From Rhyacophila brunnea (lineage: Eukaryota; Arthropoda; Insecta; Trichoptera; Rhyacophilidae), in the NCBI GenBank assembly GCA_022495005.1, contig JAGYXB010000611.1:106952-170951 (forward strand): DNA of 64,000 bases, given 5' to 3'. Shown piece by piece: positions 46,993 through 57,009 of the stretch (within the stretch, counting starts at the first letter, position 1; every line of letters starts with the position of its first letter). Below the pieces are notes generated by a model. The model saw only the letters and a list, made by a program, of their open reading frames with translations. It did not search any database and had not been told where the DNA came from. A program made the translations under genes and the position numbers.

Positions 46993-47718
46993 TGTTACCA
47001 GAGACAATTCCCTCGCAAAGGGACGCCGCCGATCCCCTATCAGGAACCTTACATAAAACAAGCACAACTACTTCGGCAAACTTCATTAAATAATTATTAC
47101 GAACAATTTAAATATATTATGATGGCCAGTAATGGATACGTGACCCAGAATCGACACTACGGGTGGCAGGCCCGAAAAATGGCGATTAGAAAGAGAGGCC
47201 GGATATCTGCACGCGGACGAAAGATGCGCCTACTCTATCCGGACAGGCCTTCTCGTCCCAACCGCTGCGGGCTGCGGGCTGCGCCCGCGCAGCGACAAAA
47301 CGATCGCCCAGAGCGCTGTGACGCCATCTTGTCGGCCACGCGTGTGTCATCTCTTAGCGACGCCGAGGTGCGGAATTTTTATTCCTGCGCGCCTCTGATA
47401 TAACGCCCTCGTGGCCGTCCTGCCGACCATCCAGTTCCTCGCCGCCTACCGAGACGTGCCACGTGCTTTGCGCCCCTTTGCCGCCTACCGTGACCCCAGA
47501 ACCCGCCGCGAGCTTCGCGCCCATTGCCGCCGACCGCCCATGTGGAATCCGCCTACCGGTATCGACCCATGCAGTGCCACCCAGCCCAGGGATAAATCAC
47601 GTGTGAACGCAAGGTCGTAAAAAAATAAAAGTTCTCCAGTGAATATTGTGAAATGTGACAAGAACGAACCCACTTTTAAAATGCCGGCGCCGAATAAATT
47701 AGCGGTGACGCGGTAATA
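46993..47718 (+). mobile_element. GC-rich solo-LTR-like block
   Basis: Starts TGTTACC and ends GGTAATA, which is inverted-terminal except for one base, as LTRs are. An AATAAA signal lies near the 3' end (about 47623). The middle (47120-47600) is very GC-rich compared with its surroundings. Frames of 94 codons (47119-47403) and 69 codons (47411-47620) there encode nothing I recognise and look like by-products of base composition. Flanks show no target duplication. Superfamily (Ty3/Gypsy?) is inference. Confidence 0.45.
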
Positions 47719-47802
47719 GGCCCGTAAAAATAACGTGCTCAATCTAAAGATCTTTGATGTAACCTCAATTGTAAACTATCATTGTTTTTCTATGTGTTAT
47801 CC

Positions 47803-48140
47803 CGAATAAATTGCTGTCTTGTGCAGGATAATAAGTCAAAAATACGTGTTATCTGTAATTATGCCCTATGACGTCACACATTCTTCCCAACATGAAACGA
47901 TGCGGGATGGAGGGTCTACCCGGATACACATGCCTCCATTCTTCTCGGTCTCATTGTGGCGCCCCACGATGGGCGCCAGAATGATACCGGGAAGAATGGA
48001 GAGGAACTCACATGTATGCTGGCAGGTTCTTCAAGAGTATCACTTCGATTGAGGGATGTGTGACGTCATTACGGGATATGATTATAATTATAAATAACAC
48101 ATATTTTCGATTTAAAAGCCTGCGCAGACTGGATTTATTT
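47803..48140. repeat. Large palindrome: two LTR/PBS-like junctions head to head
   Basis: The left arm, read on plus, goes AATAAATTGCTGTC, TACGTGTTAT, ATGACGTCACACATTC, CCATTCTTCTCGGT. The right arm, read on minus, goes AATAAATCCAGTC, TATGTGTTAT, ATGACGTCACACATCC, CCATTCTTCCCGGT. The arms meet at TGGCGCCCCACGATGGGCGC (from 47957), itself a hairpin. On either strand TGGCGCC follows the arm as a primer-binding site follows an LTR. Each arm carries an AATAAA signal and a TGACGTCA box. Confidence 0.6.
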
Positions 48141-48735
48141 ACACTAAGTTATACAGGTTAGGAATACAAGGATTCAGCATGACTGAGATAAAGTAACATT
48201 TAAATCGGCAGGCGGGCGAGTCCACGCGTCACTTTCCCGCCACCGGGGATACGCGGGGACACGCCGCTTCGGTATCTTAGTGACACCTCGGTCGTGGGTA
48301 GATTTGAACTGTCCGCAAAACTATTTTTTCAAGGGATGCTTCCCCCTCGCGGGGTAAGGGATGAAATTGCTTAACAAAACTCGGACGAATTACGGTATTT
48401 TTCACCGCGGAGTGGGCAACCGTCAATGCCCTTGGTTGTAGGCAGGTACTTCCCTTTATGACCGTGGATACCCGAGATTCGCATCGTCGTTTTGAAAGAT
48501 AATGTTTGTGAGGTAGGGCTGTGCAACCTTTTAGTTGGGGAGGTGTTTTGATATTAATGTTAAATGCCTGATGCGGTATTCGAGACTGAGTATTTGGTAA
48601 TAATATATATATATATATATGTATGTAAAAACTATGTGCTATAATATAAAAATGTCGAGACTGCGCTGTTGAATGACTACAAGCAAGTGAGATATGGGCG
48701 CATCTCTTAAAGCCAAGAGATGATTTAGACATTGT
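48141..48735. other. GC-richer unexplained segment
   Basis: Contains blocks such as GGCGGGAAAGTGACGCGTGG (minus) and CCCCCTCGCGGGGTAAGGGA. A 151-codon minus frame covers 48277-48732, the longest in this part, but it runs across an AT microsatellite and has no recognisable domain, so I do not call it a gene. It may be the interior of the retroelement whose LTR-like arms lie just to the left. Confidence 0.35.
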
Positions 48736-51480
48736 TGGGTTTGTCTCACGGGAGAACTAATGATAATTGAAAATGGAAGCATTAATAGGTCCAAGATTTT
48801 TCGATAGTTTCAGTTTTAAAAATAATACTAAATAATAATTATAGTACCTTGTAAAACAGCTGAACTTGAATATTGTTAACCTTTAAATCAAAATAATAAA
48901 AATTAATTCGTTAACAACAAATAAATAATTGCAGCATATTCTGATGATTTTTTGTATATTGGTGAAATTTTTTAAATATATTTTGATGCATGTACCAACA
49001 TTCCCGCTGCATTTATTGATAAATTTTGTAATGCACGATGATACAGCGCATAATTTGTTTGTCAGTCATAGGCCATTTATTATCACTCCAGGTGTCCAAA
49101 ACAGATTTAAAAACACTGAACGATTGGAGCTTTTCATAAATAAAAATAAAAATAATGGTCTTGTAATAATTTATATAAAAAAATAATTTTGTTTGTCCGT
49201 AGTGAGACTATTTTTATATTATCTTGATCAGTCATTGTGTATTTGTTTTTTAGTAAAAAATATAATAGTCATATATTTTTAATGTTGCCATTAGTTTAAC
49301 TTTACTTTTTACACACTTACTAGTGAAATAAAACACGACAAACTGAATATGTCGGACACGTGTAAAAAAAGAAAAATACTTTAGTAGAGTGGTGAGTGGT
49401 CTCCCACTGGACTCTGATATAAATTTTAGCAAGGCAGGTAAAAAGAAAACTAATACATTTTGCAGCATTTCTAATATTAAATAAATTTTATGTTATTATT
49501 TAATACTAGTTTCAGATTAAAAAAATAACATAATATAGGCATATTGTCGTACATAATGTTAGGCTATGCATCCATAACTCCCCTCTCCAGGATATCTTCC
49601 CTATGACAATAAATTGTCTTTTGTTTAATTCATCGACACCCTAAGTTAATAATTATGTACCATTTTTAAGAATATGTGGGTGCTACATAGATCTTCAGAC
49701 AGAGTGTACCTTCAAGTTAGCATCTTAAGTTTGTTTTAATACCCTACCATCCAGCATGACTTGGCAGGAAACCATTAATTTAAAACTACAATGTATCTTG
49801 CAACATAATATTGTTAAAATTACAAAACAAGCAATATTATGTGATTCAATCAAATTTAAACGGAAAGCTTATTTAGCAAAATAATAAAATAATTTAATTA
49901 ATCAATAATATCGCAAATTAAGAAAAATAATACTATGTAAGTTTGCTATGATAGGCACAAAAGTTGTTTGTATGAAAATCAATCTTACTCAATTATTGAA
50001 ACTGCATAATTGTTCAAATTAAAATCAATTGTTTATAATTTACGAAAGAATCATGCATTGCACAATAAACTTCATAAGCAGGATTTCATAAGTTGATAGC
50101 AACGTTTCCTTTGTCTCAATTCACTATAAAAAACCAAGGGGGTGGATGTATAAAATAACACAAGTACTAACGCCGTTCTAACTTATAGTCGCATCTACGA
50201 TCTCACGATTGGTAACTTTTCTCGCAACACACTTACGTAATTATTAATTGTAAAATTCATTAATCTCATTGTACGAATCTGTATTAACGATTGTATCTTT
50301 TTTATGGTAATGGGAAATAAACTGGGACCACTTTATCACGCACAAATCCTTCTATTCATTGGGACCTACCTACCCCATTTCACCCCATCCCTTACCTCAA
50401 ATATGTCGACTATTGCAATGTACTTACTTAATATTATATTATTGATCAACCCCATTTTATGCACTCTATCTAGCTGTGTTACTACACACATATGAACCCT
50501 TGTACTAATATTACTTACTTACTACGAGTTTGTAATATTTAAACTATTAAAAATGATTCTGATATTTCAACTCGGACCATTCAACTTGTTCTAACGTAAC
50601 TCAGCTCTGCTCACTCTGTTGTTTCACTGCGGATCGAATTCTCCTGAGTTCATTACCTTTTATTTACGTAACTGTAAATTGAGACATGGCGAATAAATGA
50701 AGATGAAGAGTATTAACTGAAGATTAACATCCATCGAGTCTTATTACTGACACACACCTTCCACAGAATTACGTGAAGGATTGGGGCCCGTTTGTATGGA
50801 TTTCCGTTGCCGTAAACATAACAGTTATATAAATAAATACTGTAACGTTTGATTTTTCAGGGTTAGTTTGTATAATTCATAGATTCACTAAATTATATTT
50901 CAATTTAAGAATTAAGTAGGTATATTTAATTACAATTAAAATAATCTGTACACCTAGTCGAGAACTTTACTATTTAATAATTTAAGAAATATATTATAAA
51001 TGAAATCAAAGATCTATTTGTTCTAATAGCCTTTTAAGAAATGGCAGAATAACTTCACATTCCATGTTATAATTTATAATTTAATCTATTGTTGTCTCTG
51101 GTAGAACCAGATAAATATGATTTGTGGAAGTTTTTTATCTTATTTCAAAGAACGTATCTATTTCATTTCATCGACCTTCGATGGTACTCTATGGGGATTT
51201 CTAGAAATTTTACCTAATTATCTAGGTATAAATTTCAAACAAATTATACTATGTAAAATTTAATCCGGGTCGGATTACGTCTGGATTATTATATTGACCA
51301 CGTTAGATAGCATTATTAATATTAGTTTGAGTTACGAGTAAATCGACCTAAAAAGGTATTTCTTTATAATTAATAATTATAATGAATAAAATGCTACAAT
51401 GTTTAATACATAACTTTTTCTGGAATAAAGCATTATTTTCGTTCTACGCTGCAACATCGGAGTTATTTAGGTTCTCGAGA
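48736..51480. other. Long AT-rich non-coding stretch
   Basis: About 2.7 kb with no supported gene. Short frames (60-85 codons) are not recognisable. 50130-50760 has somewhat LTR-like features (AATAAA at about 50692) but no second copy to confirm this. Confidence 0.4.
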
Positions 51481-51487
51481 TTTGTAT

Positions 51488-51664
51488 TAACAGATTTTTA
51501 CTTTTTACGAAAAATGCATGCCATTTATTCAACCTGTTAGGTCCATATTCTGACTCAAACACAAATTGAATAACAATAACTGTACTTACCAGACTCGGAA
51601 TTTGAACCTGAGATCGGAGACGGTATAGGCCGACACCCAAACTGCTCGGCCATCGTGGGTGTTA
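51488..51664 (-). mobile_element. SINE family C, minus strand
   Basis: Minus-strand A-box TGGCCGAGCAG (51642-51652) and B-box GGTTCAAATTCC (about 51597-51608), then CAGGTTGAATAAATGGCATG and ATTTTTCGTAAAAAGTAAAA. GGCCGAGC is the D-arm motif of Ser/Leu tRNAs. Confidence 0.8.
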
Positions 51665-51970
51665 TACGTAATCTTGGTAAAATTAAAATATCTTAGAAAA
51701 TATGGATTTAAGTTTTAACAAAGAATATTCTTCAATAATTTAATTTAATAAGTACATTATTATACACGACGTGTTTAAATTTACCTGCCAAAATTTATTT
51801 TTTTAACAATTATATTAAGGAACATATTTTATATTACCAAGATTCCTACAATGAGAAAAGACAAGAAATCATAATGACAAAAAAAAATAGAAATTATTCA
51901 CACATAACTCCCAAAGATACCACATTTGGAAAAATCACGTAACGAAATGTTGTTTTATGATTATGAATAA

Positions 51971-52520
51971 TGTGACGTTGCAGACGTCACCAACGGGCTA
52001 ATTAACCATTGTAATTAGTGGAGAGGTTTTTCTCTCGCGGGCAACACAAAAATCCTGCGATTGGCACTTCAAGCTTCCGGGTTGTTTGAGTGGTGGGGGG
52101 ATCGATGTCAGGCGATCGAATTTTGTTTGGATTTCCGCCCTTTTCTGGTTGACCCTTGACACGAGTGGACGTGGGAGGAGCATATCCCGCATAGCGGAAT
52201 CGCTATGCGGCTGTAAATACATTTCATTTTTTAGTATTAATTAATTTTAAGTCTTTGCTTTAATTATAACCTCACTCACATGTGGATATTTTGGTTTAAG
52301 TTTAAGTTAGTTGCTGAGAACTTATTGTGTTAGAATTTCAGTTAGCAGACGCTGATATGGTGTCTTTTGTATAACGTAAATATTTATGTATTATAACCTC
52401 GTCGTTTGTGAACGGTGGTGATTTTTCTATGGCGTCATGTCGCCATTTATGTATCATTGACTTTTAATTGCATTTATTTTAAATACAGTGAGGTTAAAAT
52501 TATCACGGTGTTTCATTTAA
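51971..52520 (+). mobile_element. Possible LTR-like regulatory block with two perfect hairpins
   Basis: GTGACGTTGCAGACGTCAC (51972-51990) is a 7-bp stem with a 5-nt loop. CCGCATAGCG-GAAT-CGCTATGCGG (52187-52210) is a 10-bp perfect stem with a 4-nt loop, just before an AT-rich TAAATACATTTC. The block is GC-richer than its flanks up to 52210. I have no second copy, so an LTR is only one explanation. Confidence 0.3.
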
Positions 52521-52525
52521 TTTAA

Positions 52526-52789
52526 TTGTATCCCGTAATATTATGTTCTTTTATGTTCTTTTCTTTCATAGAAAAGGCTTTGGCGTCCAATAGAGTCAAG
52601 TTTTCAGTGCTCGCAATTAACCGCTGCAGCGGTATGGTAGACATTATCCATCGAATACCAATTGATTTCGATGGTCCTTTCCGTAACAGGATTGGAATTC
52701 ATCAGAGAGATAGTGTGGAAACCCAGTACCCTGAGCTAGCGGTGCCTGTTCTCCACATAGCTTGGATAACAGTGTTGAATGGTGGTTAG
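52526..52789 (+). CDS. Unrecognised 87-codon open frame, doubtful
   Basis: Open from 52526 to TAG 52787-52789. From about 52575 the predicted peptide is compositionally balanced and unlike the low-complexity frames elsewhere in this window (for example RVKFSVLAINRCSG, HRIPIDFDGPFRNRIGIHQR). A polypyrimidine tract plus AG (TTCTTTTCTTTCATAG, ending about 52572) directly precedes that part and could be a splice acceptor, making it a terminal exon or a retroelement piece. No family is recognised and there is no supporting neighbour. Probably not a standalone gene. Confidence 0.2.
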   Translation: MYPVILCSFMFFSFIEKALASNRVKFSVLAINRCSGMVDIIHRIPIDFDGPFRNRIGIHQRDSVETQYPELAVPVLHIAWITVLNGG

Positions 52790-52823
52790 ATGTTATCATT
52801 TAACAATAATAATGGCGTTGAAT

Positions 52824-53322
52824 TTTTACCACGTTTTTATTAGCTCATATTCTTGTTTGTCCAGTGGCTGTTTATCCAGTACAAATCTTGCAATCGATTT
52901 TTAACTAACTTCCCGACTAGCTAGACATTTAAAACTTTTAGAATATATCAGAACACGATGCCAATGCATTATTTTAATCCGTTTAGTCATCTTTAAGTAG
53001 AACTGAATTCATTTTCAGTTAATTCTGTTTTGTATGAAAAGTTATTTTGGAAGAATCCGTTATCCGTATTCGTAATCCAATCCACTATTATTGGTTGCTA
53101 GGGTCCTAACAACTAAATTAATAATATATACGTGCATTACTATGGAAATCAAAATGATATTTCAGTATTCTATATTTGTTTGTTTGTTGCAAAATAGCCA
53201 AAAAATGATTAGTTGACAATTGCCTTATGTGTCCTAAATTATTAATACATAGAATTGTCAAGTTAATATGATTCAACAGAAATTTTAAAAACGTGGCATA
53301 TAAAAAGTTCTTTTTATCTTGT
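52824..53322 (-). repeat. Dispersed ~480-bp repeat, copy 5 (inverted)
   Basis: Minus-strand match to the family from ACAAGATAAAAAGAAC (at 53322) to ATGAGCTAATAAAAACGTGG (at 52830). It contains the TTGCAACAAACAAACAAAT segment also seen in copy 1 but missing from copies 2-4, so copies 1 and 5 form a longer subtype. Confidence 0.8.
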
Positions 53323-53414
53323 AATTATTTCTATTTATTTAATTATTGGTTTATTTAGGACTGTTCATAGATCAACTAATTTTTAACGTCGTATAGAATT
53401 TGGCAAGTATCCTA

Positions 53415-53586
53415 CAGGTTATTCAAAAAGTCACTTCCGGGGACAGTATAAATCAATTAATTTATACGTCAAGCTGTAGCAGCTTCTACGCGGTGACCGG
53501 AAAATAAAAGACTCGCGGGGCGTGAGCTGCATTCAAAATGCTCTTCATCGTAAGCACTGACCGGAAGAGCAATTTTATACACCCTG
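53415..53586. mobile_element. 172-bp TA-flanked MITE
   Basis: Left CAGGTTATTCAAAAAGTCAC with TTCCGG; inverted right CAGGGTGTATAAAATTGCTC with TTCCGG. TA flanks at 53413-53414 and 53587-53588. CAGGGTGT...AAAA termini are common in insect TA-inserting MITEs. Confidence 0.65.
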
Positions 53587-53896
53587 TAGGCGATACGGCG
53601 CCGGAATTGGGTTCGTCCTGATAGAGCACCATTAACAAAACTGATCACGTAGAATGGGGAAATGAAATTATTTCGTTTTACCTGGCAGCGAAATGTGTGA
53701 CGAAGAATTATTGGCTTTGCTACATAATATTATTAGGTTTACATAATACACGAATGTATTTTAGTTTATTATTAGCTTTTTTCGTTTTATGCTTTTGCGA
53801 TATCATAATATATAACTGCAACCTGAAACTACCAGAGTTGCCTCAATCGTACACATTGACTGCATTTAAAAAAAAAACAAAAATACATCTGACCAT

Positions 53897-54438
53897 CAGT
53901 GGCGGCTCGTGGATAAGATATCTGGGGGTGCTGCAGTTGATTAAAAATAAAAAAATATGTTTATTTGGATTATATTTTACTATTAACATCAAAATTAAAT
54001 ATTAATTATTAATTATATTAATAAGTAATTTAAATAAAGAACTTTACATAAATTGATGCAGACAAAAATTTTAACAATGTTAATAAATCATTAAAGCTAT
54101 ATTTCTTTCCTCTGCTGGCGCACCATACTCACGTTCGAACGCAGAAACGGCAAAATGCTGTCGGGCCGGCAGTACCGATCAAGCTCCTATCTGCGTGCCT
54201 CGCTCTCCGCACCCCTTCTCCTCCCATTCGAGCATATTCATTTGAAAACGGTACTGCAGTACCGCGGTGTATGATAATTATTGGATGTATCGGTGCGCGG
54301 GTGAGCATAACTCACGCTTAAATAATATTGATATTTTCATATAATATACATAAATTTATGTATATTATAATATTACATTTTTCTTAATTTGCTTGGGGGT
54401 GCTGCAGTTCCGCAGTGCATATGGACGAACCACCACTG
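53897..54438. mobile_element. hAT-type MITE with perfect 8-bp duplication
   Basis: Ends CAGTGGCGGCTCGTGG and inverted CAGTGGTGGTTCGTCC, with the shared subterminal block GGGGGTGCTGCAGTT (the inverted right end reads GAACTGCAGCACCCCC at a shifted spacing). Flanked by CTGACCAT at 53889-53896 and 54439-54446. 542 bp with a GC-rich interior (54110-54300). A 102-codon plus frame overlaps its left end and is not a gene. Confidence 0.9.
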
Positions 54439-54446
54439 CTGACCAT

Positions 54447-54572
54447 ATATTATTTGAAAACACCCGATTTAACCGTATTTGAAAAATACGACGCTCGACA
54501 GGATTTGAACCCATATATCCACTGGTTTTAAGCCAATACGTTATAGTCAATTAAGCTACGGCTAGTTAAATC
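54447..54572 (-). mobile_element. tRNA-derived SINE, family A (clear head)
   Basis: On the minus strand A-box TAGCTTAATTGA (54547-54558) and B-box GGTTCAAATCC (54501-54511), followed by GTCGAGCGTCGTATTTTTCA and GTGTTTTCAAATAATATATG. The hAT element at 53897-54438 sits inside or at the edge of this SINE's body. Confidence 0.75.
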
Positions 54573-54639
54573 GTGAAAGTGACATTCCGAACCGTCCGTT
54601 TAATGGTGCGTGAGTGCGTGAATATCGAACCAGCTCCAA

Positions 54640-54765
54640 AGCGCCAGCCCTCTCAACATCAAAGGTCAGTGCCTGGCATCCTGCTTAACCCCCTCCTTAG
54701 ATCAGTAATCCACAAGCAGCTTCAAATTACAGTTCACTGCAAAAATCGCAACCATAAATACTACA
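54640..54765 (+). repeat. Repeat shared with 40.0 kb
   Basis: Parallels 39985-40115 (CAGTGCCTGGCATC, CCCTCC, AAATTACAGTTCACTGC). Class unknown. Confidence 0.5.
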
Positions 54766-55550
54766 ATGTCGATGTATCGTAACTAACTTAACCGACTCAA
54801 TCGACTATTGCATCGAGATTTACAATAGGAAATAGTGTTTAGAATTAATAAATTTGCACGACATAATATATGACAAGACACAAGGCTTTATCTTATAGGA
54901 TTATATCGTAACTAAAAATCTTGCATAACTTAAAGACTAGAGGGTCTTGAAGCTTATTTGAATCTAATATGTACCTACCTACATCGATGTCGTTAATTAA
55001 TAAGTTAAAGACATAGCTAACAACTTATCCTTGGAAAAAGTTTTATATTAAGTACTAGATCTTGGATCTGAAATTGTAGCTTATTTTTCCTGTACATACT
55101 CATAACCTATTAAAATATATTTTTAAAAAATCGGTGTGTGTACTTATGTACGCGCGTGAAAAGCTATATTTCTTTGGCGTAACAAAACAAAAACAAAATT
55201 TGTGGTAACCTAGATTCTTCGACTAGCTCTTAATAATTATCTTGTTAAATTACATACGTTAGAAAACGGGCCGCTTATTGAAGCGCCGTTGGTTTATTTC
55301 TATACACTTTAACTTAGATTACCAAATTATATAATGGTTTCTCGTTACCAGTACCAAATGTCACTCTGACGTTTAATAATTTGTTTACGTAACGAATTGC
55401 AAATGGCCAATTATAATAAATTTGCTGCTTAGGCAACGGAACAATTCTAAACTCTATATTATACTGTATAATAAATTCGCTGCCTAGGTAACGGAACAAT
55501 TCTGAGCTATAATATTATACTGTATAATCGTCACGATCGCAGTATCATAC
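54766..55550. other. Non-coding, with a small duplication
   Basis: AT-rich. TGCTTAGGCAACGGAACAAT (55425) and TGCCTAGGTAACGGAACAAT (55481) form an approximate 56-bp tandem repeat. No gene. Confidence 0.5.
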
Positions 55551-55552
55551 TG

Positions 55553-55740
55553 TGGCGTAAAGGTAGTGCATTCGACTGATAACCGAACAATCGGTGGTTC
55601 GAATCCAATCGAGTGCGTTTTTTTCTGTGAAAAAATAAATTATGTGTTACATGTCATACGCCAATAATACACTCTGATCTGATTTTCCAAACGCGTCTAA
55701 AGAAGTATAACTTCGAAAACATAAAGATGCTTTTTGGAGG
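55553..55740 (+). mobile_element. tRNA-derived SINE, family D
   Basis: Head TGGCGTAAAGGTAGTGCATT with an anticodon-arm-like CGACTGATAACCG and B-box GGTTCGAATCC (about 55601-55611). T-stem pairing is imperfect, so this is not a tRNA gene. A T-rich junction follows, then a short tail of uncertain end. Confidence 0.6.
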
Positions 55741-55744
55741 AAGT

Positions 55745-56225
55745 TAGCTTATTAATAACAAAATGTTGGCTACGAGTAGCTTCTACCGTAGTAAAAAGGA
55801 TCCCTTCTTTAAACGAGTGTTCAAAATAATGAAAATTAATTTCACCGTTATTTGATTATTTATGTATAGAAGGAATTTTTTGATGACATAGTCTAAGATA
55901 ATGAAATTTTATAGGATTTCCTTTTACAAACGTATATTGAACGTAATATTGTAAGACATGAGGTTAACGGGATACGTCAAAGAGTTTTTATTTCGTAATT
56001 AAAGTTAAATTTTTAGCGTTACGTCTAATGAATACGAGCAATGTGTGCGTAAAACGCAACAGTATTTTTTATCGGATTTAGAATTCGCTAGCTTACAAAT
56101 TACTGTTCAAATAACGACTGTTTTACACATTTGTAACGCAATAGCAAAAATGCGACTGTACCTACTAACAATATTCGTTACATGTTATTATTTAAAAAAA
56201 AATGTATTTATGTAAAAGAAAAACG
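55745..56225. other. Non-coding, no feature seen
   Basis: Nothing supported. Confidence 0.45.
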
Positions 56226-56229
56226 TCCA

Positions 56230-57005
56230 TCCTAATATATAAAAATCAATATTTGTTTGTTTGTTTATTTGTTTGTTTGTTTGTTCGTATTTTATGCGCT
56301 GCCGTACCGTTCATCCGATTGCGATAAAACTTTGTAAACTTATTGCTCGCTTTTGCGCGAAGAGTATAGGCTATATCTTATATATAAAAATGAATGTATG
56401 TCTGTCTCGTATGCGTTCCTATACCATTCATCCGTTTGCTAAATGGTTGTATGCACACCCGCGAAGGTTTCTCAATTAGAAAAATCATCATCTTTTTCTT
56501 CTTCTTCATTCTATTTTCTTTTATTCGTATGGTTCCTATACCATTCATCCGATTGCGATGAAATTTTCGTCAGTGGTTGTGCCAACACCCGCAAAGTTTT
56601 CAGAATTAGTACAACCATCTTCTTCTTCTTCTTTTATTCTATATTCTTCTATTCGTATGCGTTCCTATACCATTCATCCGATTGAGATGAAATTTCGATC
56701 AAGTTTTGTGCTCACGCCCGCAAAGGTTTCTGACTTGATACAACCATTTTCTTCTTCTTTTTCTTATATTCTATCTTCTTCTATTCGTATGCGTTCTTAT
56801 ACCATTCATCCGATTGCGATGAAATTTTGACCAGTTGTTGTGCGCACGCTCTTATTAGAATTATTTTCATATAGCCATATTGTATTACACAGATATTTTA
56901 ATATTAAAAAAATAATAACCTCTTATTATTTTTCAAATATCTAAGATAAATATAACCACGAAGTGACCTTGTGCGAAGCCGGGTACTTTAGCTTGTTTTA
57001 TATAT
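56230..57005 (+). mobile_element. Helitron-like/INE-type element with internal minisatellite
   Basis: Begins CCTAATATATAAAAATCAAT followed by a (TTTG)n run (56252-56283), and ends with GCGAAGCCGGGTACTTTAGC, a phrase typical of the 3' part of insect Helitron-like non-autonomous elements. Four copies of an approximately 118-132-bp unit start with CGTATGCGTTCCTATACCAT or a variant at 56408, 56526, 56654 and 56786, each followed by TTCATCCG, a CACCCGC-AA phrase and a TTCTTCTT run. The 72-90-codon frames here are translations of the minisatellite. Confidence 0.65.
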
Positions 57006-57009
57006 AATC

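Noticed and set aside
47119..47620. Two Arg/Pro-rich plus frames
   Set aside because: GC-rich DNA lacks stop codons by composition, and the block has LTR-like ends and a poly(A) signal.
48277..48732. 151-codon minus-strand frame as a gene
   Set aside because: Crosses an (AT)n microsatellite encoding Tyr-Ile repeats and shows no domain or homologue I recognise.
55553..55622. Possible tRNA-Ile gene (loop CTGATAA)
   Set aside because: T-stem has mismatches and no acceptor stem closes; best explained as a SINE head.
56443..56830. Ser/Phe-rich frames of 80 and 90 codons
   Set aside because: They translate the TTCTTC-containing minisatellite of a Helitron-like element.
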